Origin: CAYJAD01 sp964368075
GTDB lineage: Bacteria > Desulfobacterota > Desulfovibrionia > Desulfovibrionales > Desulfovibrionaceae
Length of the DNA: 13,315 bases
Direction of reading: 5' to 3'
Assembly (NCBI GenBank): GCA_964368075.1
Contig: CAYJAD010000063.1
Span: forward strand, 1-13,315
A program made the position numbers and the translations under genes. The stretch's first letter is position 1. The number at the start of each line of letters is the position of its first letter. The notes beneath the pieces were generated by a model, which searched no databases, had not been told where the DNA came from, and was given only the letters and a program-made list of their open reading frames with translations. This document shows positions 1 through 5,320 of this stretch, in pieces.

Positions 1-613
1 CTCCTTTTGTAACAAGCAAAGCACCAAGCTCACATAAACAAGGAGTGCTTTCAAGATAATCATTTGACCATAATAGTATCATGAATACATTTTGGTGTAT
101 ATTATCAAATAAGTAGTTAAAAATATCTTGCCCAAGAGGGATTTTATGGCGAGGGTGCGTAGTATAAACTAATTGTCTATCTTTTACCCCTAGCCCAGTA
201 AGAAACGCCTGTATAGCGTCTCCATATGTCCTATCTCTTGAACAGTGGCTTAAGAAAATTAACGGTGGTGCATGTAAATTTTGCTGAACTCCCATAGCCA
301 CTTCCTTAGGAAAAAATTGGCTATCTTCTCCGCTTTTATTTATGTCATCAGCAATTTCTTTAAATTTTTTTATTTTTTCATAACTTGAAATTAGCGTATC
401 GCTCAAAAGATCAAAAGGGTTATTTCTACTACTAGAGATTGTAGTAAAATTTAATTCATACCAGTTATAAATAATATTCACAGCGTAAATTGTTTTTTCT
501 AAGTCTTTATCTGTAATTGCAATTTTCAATTGATTGAAGTAGTTAATCAATTCATCATTGTAGTTTTTGTAAACTCCGTCGTAATGGAATTCAATATGTT
601 TGAAAATATTCAT
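1..613 (-). CDS. TIR-domain protein, probable NADase-type defence effector (C-terminus cut by window edge)
   Basis: I translated this gene by hand from the minus strand: 204 codons are open from the ATG at 611-613 to the left edge. Residues 1-115 are mostly helical and charged, with no recognised domain. From about residue 117 a TIR domain begins: a beta strand plus SHCS motif (PLIFLSHCSRDR, 118-128), a YGDAIQAFL helix, the TTHPRHKIPLGQDIF stretch (151-165), a MILLWSNDYL strand (178-187) and CLCELGALL, where Glu195 sits at the catalytic position of NAD-cleaving TIR domains. No signal peptide or membrane segment is seen, so it should be cytosolic. A GAGGG ribosome site (618-622) supports the start. 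It follows the DUF4391 gene by 64 nt with no terminator between, so it is probably in the same operon. Base composition is visibly more AT-rich than the helicase gene. NADase activity is inferred from the family; the residues after 204 are not visible. Confidence 0.85.
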   Translation of the reverse strand, partial: MNIFKHIEFHYDGVYKNYNDELINYFNQLKIAITDKDLEKTIYAVNIIYNWYELNFTTISSSRNNPFDLLSDTLISSYEKIKKFKEIADDINKSGEDSQFFPKEVAMGVQQNLHAPPLIFLSHCSRDRTYGDAIQAFLTGLGVKDRQLVYTTHPRHKIPLGQDIFNYLFDNIHQNVFMILLWSNDYLESTPCLCELGALLVTKG

Positions 614-677
614 AACACCCTCTACATTAATTTATATCATTTTTTTCAGCAACTTACTAACATAACACATTATTAAA

Positions 678-1283
678 TCATTCAAACCTTCCCTTTACTT
701 CCCTCAATTGCTCCACCAGCTCCATCTTCTTCCTTGGCTGCTTTTCCGCTCGAGCTTTTTTCTCAAGGCGAGCTATTTCTTTTTCAAGTTTAGCACGCTC
801 TGCGTTATGGGCAATTTGCTCTTCAAGGCTTAGGTTCTCATTTTCTTCAAGGCTAAAGGCACCTACTTGTTGCACAATATTTTCCCATATAACGTCAAAG
901 TCTAAGCCTTGCAGCTCTATATTGAGAGTATCCACCTCCTGCCACACACTTTCAAAAAATGCTGTATGGTATAAGGCCACGCAGCCTTTACCTTCATGTT
1001 CTAAAAGAAAAAGCACTTTGTGCGGTAGTAGCTTAGCGAGGGACTGTAGAGACTTCTTATCATATTGTGCTTGCTTTAAAGCTATATGTATCACAAAAAA
1101 GCCGCTTACATGCTCTCCCTTAGGGATACTTATGGTAAGGGGGGTAACCTCGTTTATGATGGTAAGCCTAGCAAAGCTAGCGTCAAAGTCCTTACGCTTG
1201 GCATGACTGAAGTCAAACTGCTCAAAAATATCTTTTTTATGCAGTATTTTCTTACATTCTGTGTTTTTAAGTAAGCCTAGCAT
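678..1283 (-). CDS. DUF4391 domain-containing protein
   Basis: This 201-residue protein matches the pattern I know for DUF4391. An N-terminal alpha/beta region (about 1-145) carries an IPKGEHVSGFFVIHIALK-type strand segment (54-71), then LLPHKVLFLLEHEG (85-98) and a GLDFDVIWENIV segment (126-137). The last 55 residues are highly charged and rich in Glu, Lys and Arg, and are likely to form a coiled coil (about 147-201). No enzymatic motif is evident. Its ATG lies 1 nt after the TAG stop of the SNF2 helicase gene, and a GGTG ribosome site lies inside the helicase's last codons, so the two are almost certainly translationally coupled and act together. From memory, DUF4391 genes recur beside SNF2 helicase and type III restriction-modification genes; its biochemical role is unknown. 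It could be an adaptor or DNA-end recognition subunit, but that is inference. Confidence 0.75.
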   Translation of the reverse strand: MLGLLKNTECKKILHKKDIFEQFDFSHAKRKDFDASFARLTIINEVTPLTISIPKGEHVSGFFVIHIALKQAQYDKKSLQSLAKLLPHKVLFLLEHEGKGCVALYHTAFFESVWQEVDTLNIELQGLDFDVIWENIVQQVGAFSLEENENLSLEEQIAHNAERAKLEKEIARLEKKARAEKQPRKKMELVEQLREVKGRFE

Positions 1284-1284
1284 G

Positions 1285-4200
1285 CTATTTCACCACCAAG
1301 AAACATACCAGTTCAAAATCATCGAGCCCTTGAACTGTATCATGCACAAAGCTTATGTTTGCCCCTGTTAGAAAGCTTTGGGTAGCACTTTGTTCTTTTA
1401 CATCTATAATGGATGCTATGGCCTTACCAAGAAGCTGTGATAAAGCTGACATATCTCGTCCGTCTTTAGTGGCTTCATTAAAGGCTATACAATATTCAGC
1501 TATGGCTTCTTTTTGTCCTTTACAAAGAGAACGCAAGGCATTGAGAATATCCTTAGGGGAAAGGTGATTATAAAAGACTTCACCATCTTCAGCCATGTAC
1601 ACCATGTAAAAGGGATGAAGTCGATTTTTATTCTGAATATTTATGTTTTCTGTACGATTTTTTAAGATAAATACAATGCCGCTAGGCGCTTTCTCATTAT
1701 TACCGACTACGGCATGAAGACCAAGGGGAACTTGGTCAAGGTGCGGATTGTTTTTCACATACTCCAAAAGGTCAAGGCGAAACTCATTGAGCCCCAAGTC
1801 CATGATGGATATGCCTTGCGACATGTCTTCTATGTCTACCACTTCTTCTTGTAAGCGTTTGAGCTGTTCTTTACGATACTCCAGTTCAATCTTTTCTCCA
1901 TCGCTGAGAAGGTTATCATCTCCGGTGGCTGCCATGTCCACAATTTTCATGCGCGATTCCACGCGCGCTTTGAGATTGATATAGGAGTCAAGGCTAATAT
2001 CAGGCCAAAAGTTTACCAATTGAATATACTCATTACGACTACCAATGCGGTCTATACGTCCAAAACGCTGAATAATGCGCACAGGGTTCCAGTGAATATC
2101 GTAATTGATGAGGTAATCGCAATCTTGGAGGTTTTGCCCTTCGGATATGCAGTCTGTGGCAATGAGAATATCTAGCTCATTCTGCGGTGAAAAAATGTTG
2201 GTATTTGCCCCTTTAGAGATAGGCGAAAAATGTGTGAGTACCGTGTTAAGGTCACCTTTGAACTTATGAACCGTAATTCTACCTTCAATGGAGCCACTTA
2301 TCATGGCAGTATGCAAGGAAAAACGATCTTTTACACAGGCGCCTACATGCTCAAAAAGATAACTGGCAGTATCGGCAAAAGCTGTAAAAATAATAATCTT
2401 TTTATTGCCCTTACCGTCATGGGTATTGATAGGATTTTCAATCTTATGACAAATATGCTGTAAAAGGCTTTGTAGCTTAACATCGTGCTCAGGGCTTATG
2501 GCATTGATGTTTTCTGTTATTTCGTCAAGCACTTCAAGGTCTTTTTTCAAACTTTCACCCCAAGATATATAGTCCATATCTTCAAGGGGGATTTTGATTT
2601 TTTTACCTGTGGTGTACAGTTCTTCAAAGCCCTGTTCATCTTCATCAAATTCACTGCTTTGAGGAATCAAGCCCTGCAATACTACAGGAGTAGCAGATAT
2701 TGAAGAGTATTCTTCAATCATGCGTACAGTATCATCTATCTGTGACTTGATACGGTTTAAGGTCAGCTTAAAAGCATGGATAGAGCTTTCCATACGTTTC
2801 ATCAAGTTTATGGCAGTAAGTCGACGTATACCATTTTCTCTATTTGCCTGTGTAAAGCCTACATTAACTTTATTATCGCTATATTTTTCTGCGTATTCTT
2901 GCGCTTTGCTGTCTAAAATGAACTGCGTAGGCGTGTATATGGAAAGGGAAAGGCGCATAAGGCTTTCAAAAATATCATTATACGTTGTAGCGCCTTGTAA
3001 ATTGGTAAGACTTGGGCTTATGGTTATGGGTTTTAAACGCGATGGGAATGTACCAATAGCGGTTGTGTCATAGTACTTCTCTATATGCTTGCGTGAACGG
3101 GCAATGGTGACGGAATCGAGCACTTCAAAGAAGTCAAAATCAAGCATCTTCAAGAGCGCGGCTGTGGTACGTTCAGAATGGACAAGCTTACTCCATTGAT
3201 TGAATACCGCCTGAGCATTACGGAAAATATCGTTTATAGAGCCTTTGGTCTGTAACTTGCTATCAATGAGGGCTACGTCTCCCTCATAAGCCAATTGTAA
3301 TTGGTTACGTAGGTCAGTGAAGCGTGTATTTACCGGCGTCGCCGATAGCATAAGTACCTTTGTCTTTACGCCACTACGGATAATGCCTTGTAATAACTTA
3401 AAATACCTATTTGCCTTAGCCCCTTCTTCGAGGTCAAGCTTAGCACCAGTACGGAAATTGTGTGATTCATCTATGACTACAAGGTCATAGTTACCCCAAT
3501 TTATCAAACCTAAATCTATACCATTGGACATGCCATGAGAGCGATTGAGGTCGGTATGGTACAGCACGTCATAGCGTAATCTGTCAGCATATATGGGGTT
3601 ATTCGTATAATTAGCCTTATACATAGTCCAGTTGTTACTGAGCTTTTTAGGGCATAGCACGAGGACACTTCTATTCCTGTTTTCGTAATATTTTACAACG
3701 GATAAAGCAGTAAATGTTTTCCCAAGGCCAACACTGTCCGCAAGTATGCAGCCATTGTATTTTTCTAGTTTACTGATAATAGCAAGAGCGGCGTCTTTTT
3801 GAAAATTGTAGAGCAAGTTCCAGACTTTGCTCTCCTTAAAGCCTGTGGCTTCATTGGGCAAAATGTCTTCAGAAATATCTTCTAAAAATTCGTTGAAAAT
3901 ATTGTATAATGTAATGAAATAAATAAATTCCGGGGAATTCTCTTGGAAGGCGGCTGTAATGCTTTCAATGACTTCTTCAGTCACATCTTGAAGTTTGTTC
4001 TTATCCTTCCAGAGTGTATCAAAATTTTGCAAGAACACTTTTGAAAAAGGGGCAGAAAGCTTGAGAATAGCAGGAATAAGCGTAGCACCGCCGTCTGTTT
4101 GCTCTGCACCAAGGTCGGCAGCAGTAAAACCGTTGATGGGTTGATAGGTATAGCTATTTTCCGCGTCCACTACATTGATAAAGCCATTGATATGCGAATT

Positions 4201-4563
4201 GGTCACATTGGACTTAAAGGTAGCTTTTTTGAGTATCCAGTCGGCGCATTCTTTAGCAATGGCACGTTGGGTCATTTCATTGCGAAGCTTTAACTCAAAT
4301 TCAGTACCATAAAGACTGCGTTCACGGTCAAGGCGCGGGATGTAAAATTCACGGTGAGTTTTGGTAGGCTTTTCTGTCGTAAAAGTGGGAGAGGTAAAAA
4401 GAAAACGTAACTCTTTTATGTTCTTAAGCTGCTTTTTTAGTTCATTAAAAGCATAGAGGGAAAAACATGCTGCCGCAATATCAATACGGCTTTGAGAGGT
4501 AATGGTCTTCTTTAAGTCTTCGCCCAAAGGCTGTGTGGTGGTGTTTAAAATTTCTTGTGACAT
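1285..4563 (-). CDS. SNF2-family DEAD/DEAH helicase with PLD-like N-terminal domain
   Basis: This 1092-residue superfamily 2 ATPase has all the expected motifs. The Walker A loop is DSVGLGKT (276-283, Lys282), motif II is DESH (365-368), motif III is SATP (407-410), motif V is ATDCISEGQNLQ (802-813) and motif VI is QRFGRIDRIG (832-841). Residues 20-155 resemble the N-terminal PLD-like domain fused to SNF2 helicases (IDIAAACFSLYAF, ECADWI, INGFTAADLG). The nuclease-type HxK signature is not intact: His124 is followed by Asn126, so the domain is probably structural or binds DNA. A long insertion (about 440-720) separates the two RecA lobes. The start is supported by a GGTGGAG site just upstream. 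It is the first gene of the operon, with its own strong promoter, and is coupled to DUF4391. Likely role: an ATP-driven DNA translocase in a restriction-like or TIR-linked defence system. Confidence 0.9.
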   Translation of the reverse strand: MSQEILNTTTQPLGEDLKKTITSQSRIDIAAACFSLYAFNELKKQLKNIKELRFLFTSPTFTTEKPTKTHREFYIPRLDRERSLYGTEFELKLRNEMTQRAIAKECADWILKKATFKSNVTNSHINGFINVVDAENSYTYQPINGFTAADLGAEQTDGGATLIPAILKLSAPFSKVFLQNFDTLWKDKNKLQDVTEEVIESITAAFQENSPEFIYFITLYNIFNEFLEDISEDILPNEATGFKESKVWNLLYNFQKDAALAIISKLEKYNGCILADSVGLGKTFTALSVVKYYENRNRSVLVLCPKKLSNNWTMYKANYTNNPIYADRLRYDVLYHTDLNRSHGMSNGIDLGLINWGNYDLVVIDESHNFRTGAKLDLEEGAKANRYFKLLQGIIRSGVKTKVLMLSATPVNTRFTDLRNQLQLAYEGDVALIDSKLQTKGSINDIFRNAQAVFNQWSKLVHSERTTAALLKMLDFDFFEVLDSVTIARSRKHIEKYYDTTAIGTFPSRLKPITISPSLTNLQGATTYNDIFESLMRLSLSIYTPTQFILDSKAQEYAEKYSDNKVNVGFTQANRENGIRRLTAINLMKRMESSIHAFKLTLNRIKSQIDDTVRMIEEYSSISATPVVLQGLIPQSSEFDEDEQGFEELYTTGKKIKIPLEDMDYISWGESLKKDLEVLDEITENINAISPEHDVKLQSLLQHICHKIENPINTHDGKGNKKIIIFTAFADTASYLFEHVGACVKDRFSLHTAMISGSIEGRITVHKFKGDLNTVLTHFSPISKGANTNIFSPQNELDILIATDCISEGQNLQDCDYLINYDIHWNPVRIIQRFGRIDRIGSRNEYIQLVNFWPDISLDSYINLKARVESRMKIVDMAATGDDNLLSDGEKIELEYRKEQLKRLQEEVVDIEDMSQGISIMDLGLNEFRLDLLEYVKNNPHLDQVPLGLHAVVGNNEKAPSGIVFILKNRTENINIQNKNRLHPFYMVYMAEDGEVFYNHLSPKDILNALRSLCKGQKEAIAEYCIAFNEATKDGRDMSALSQLLGKAIASIIDVKEQSATQSFLTGANISFVHDTVQGLDDFELVCFLVVK

Positions 4564-4599
4564 ATCTCCACCGTTTTCAAGAGTTTTTAGTGTGAAATA

Positions 4600-4629
4600 T
4601 ATATACTATTGCCTGTAAGCTGGTGTCAA
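4600..4629 (-). promoter_or_regulatory. Sigma-70-type promoter of the helicase-DUF4391-TIR operon
   Basis: The minus strand shows a perfect -35 box TTGACA (4624-4629), an 18-nt spacer and TATATA as the -10 box (4600-4605). Transcription would start near 4593, giving a leader of about 30 nt before the helicase ATG. This is the clearest promoter in the window and suggests constitutive or repressor-controlled expression. Confidence 0.75.
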
Positions 4630-4655
4630 GACAGGTAGTGGAAACAACAGTAGAC

Positions 4656-4690
4656 TTTTTATCTTCTCCCAATACGGAAGAAGATAAAAA
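4656..4690. repeat. 12-bp perfect inverted repeat upstream of the defence promoter
   Basis: The arms TTTTTATCTTCT (4656-4667) and AGAAGATAAAAA (4679-4690) flank an 11-nt loop. It lies 26 bp upstream of the -35 box and 78 bp past the stop of the 88-residue gene. On both strands the 3' arm ends in A rather than a T run, so it does not look like a standard intrinsic terminator. It may be an operator or a bidirectional hairpin separating the two units. Confidence 0.6.
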
Positions 4691-4768
4691 ATTAAATTAA
4701 CAACAAAATAATCAGGTTAAGTCGAAGAAAAATTATTATAATTTCTTAATTTATTTTATGTACTAAGA

Positions 4769-5035
4769 TTATTGAATCTTCAGCTTCCTACGCAAATACG
4801 TTATGAAAGCTTCCCTCGTATATCCCACTTTAGAGCCCACACGGATTTTGTTTTGTGGACCTTTGCGTAATGCATCTTCGTTACTTAGTGTTTTTACAGA
4901 AATGAGCCCACCAGTAGCTTTTGCGGCTTCTGTTCTGGAAATGACAGGAGGTAAAGCATTTTCTATATTTTTGATAACGCTTTCAAAAAATGCTTTTCTT
5001 TCATAACCTCTACCAGTATCATGCTGTATTTTCAT
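4769..5035 (-). CDS. Small HTH/excisionase-like protein (88 aa)
   Basis: This 88-residue basic protein has a region (about 28-85) of the kind found in AlpA/excisionase-like and MerR-like HTH proteins of mobile elements: LPPVISRTEAAKATGG, then SVKTLSNEDALRKGPQNKIRVG and a closing Y-x-R-E-A-F helix. Its pattern (LPxxxxRxE, TGxxI, TLSN, GP, RxG, Y) recurs in the 109-residue protein at 11274-11603, so the two are paralogues. A good AGGAG ribosome site lies 7 nt before the ATG (5043-5047). It is transcribed from its own predicted promoter at 5144-5171, through a leader that contains three TGTGCGNN octamers. Probable role: DNA binding in excision or as a regulator of replication genes; the target is not known. 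Confidence 0.65.
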   Translation of the reverse strand: MKIQHDTGRGYERKAFFESVIKNIENALPPVISRTEAAKATGGLISVKTLSNEDALRKGPQNKIRVGSKVGYTREAFITYLRRKLKIQ

Positions 5036-5066
5036 TTTTTTGCTCCTACATTTTTAATTTATGGGG

Positions 5067-5090
5067 TGTGCGACTGTGCGGCTGTGCGAC
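5067..5090 (+). repeat. Three tandem octamers TGTGCG(A/G)C, left array
   Basis: Perfectly phased 8-bp units: TGTGCGAC (5067-5074), TGTGCGGC (5075-5082) and TGTGCGAC (5083-5090). They sit in the 5' leader of the 88-residue gene, 32 bp upstream of its ATG. A matching array in the opposite orientation lies at 5282-5305. They look like iterons or operator sites. Confidence 0.85.
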
Positions 5091-5143
5091 TGCCAGCTGT
5101 ACAGATACATAAAGAATATTGCGCATTATTTTGTAGCTCTCAT

Positions 5144-5171
5144 ATAATAGAGTTGGATATTTAGGGTGCAA
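5144..5171 (-). promoter_or_regulatory. Predicted promoter of the 88-aa HTH-like gene
   Basis: On the minus strand TTGCAC (5166-5171, 4 of 6 to the -35 consensus) is followed by a 16-nt spacer and TATTAT (5144-5149, 5 of 6 to the -10 consensus). Transcription would begin near 5137, leaving a leader of about 100 nt that includes the octamer array. Confidence 0.5.
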
Positions 5172-5234
5172 GAATATGGGATAAATCTATATAAATAAAG
5201 AACATAAACAAAGTTCTCCTTGAGTTAATAATTA

Positions 5235-5270
5235 AAATAGGATGTTAATATGCAATTTAACATCCTATTT
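5235..5270 (-). terminator. Strong hairpin, probable terminator of the primase-helicase gene
   Basis: Two perfectly complementary 14-bp arms (5235-5248 and 5257-5270, core AGGATGTTAA) flank an 8-nt loop, 50 bp past the stop of the 998-residue gene. On the minus strand the 3' arm runs into TATTTTAATT, a modest T-rich tail. The hairpin is palindromic and could also act on plus-strand transcripts or as part of an origin. Confidence 0.65.
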
Positions 5271-5281
5271 ACTTATATGCA

Positions 5282-5305
5282 TTCGCACATTCGCACATGC
5301 GCACA
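5282..5305 (-). repeat. Three tandem octamers TGTGCG(A/C)A, right array, inverted
   Basis: Read on the minus strand the units are TGTGCGCA (5298-5305), TGTGCGAA (5290-5297) and TGTGCGAA (5282-5289). They share the TGTGCG core with the left array but point toward it, 191 bp away. The array ends 15 bp before the stop codon of the primase-helicase gene. Confidence 0.85.
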
Positions 5306-5320
5306 GCTTATTTTTAGTGG

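Larger units (their letters stand above)
5091..5281. other. Candidate replication origin or control region between octamer arrays
   Basis: This 191-bp segment is AT-rich, has no credible gene and is bounded by inverted TGTGCGNN arrays. It holds the 88-aa gene promoter (5144-5171), a small AGAAC/GTTCT dyad (5199-5217) and the 14-bp hairpin (5235-5270). Iteron-like repeats next to an AT-rich stretch beside a primase-helicase gene are typical of origins of self-replicating elements, but no clear DnaA box was seen, so the call is an inference. Confidence 0.4.

Noticed and set aside
4656..4690. Hairpin as an intrinsic terminator of the 88-residue gene
   Set aside because: The 3' arm ends in A on both strands with no T run, so I recorded it as an inverted repeat instead.
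5067..5305. Octamer arrays as a small CRISPR array
   Set aside because: Units are 8 bp, directly abutting with no spacers, and no cas gene is present.
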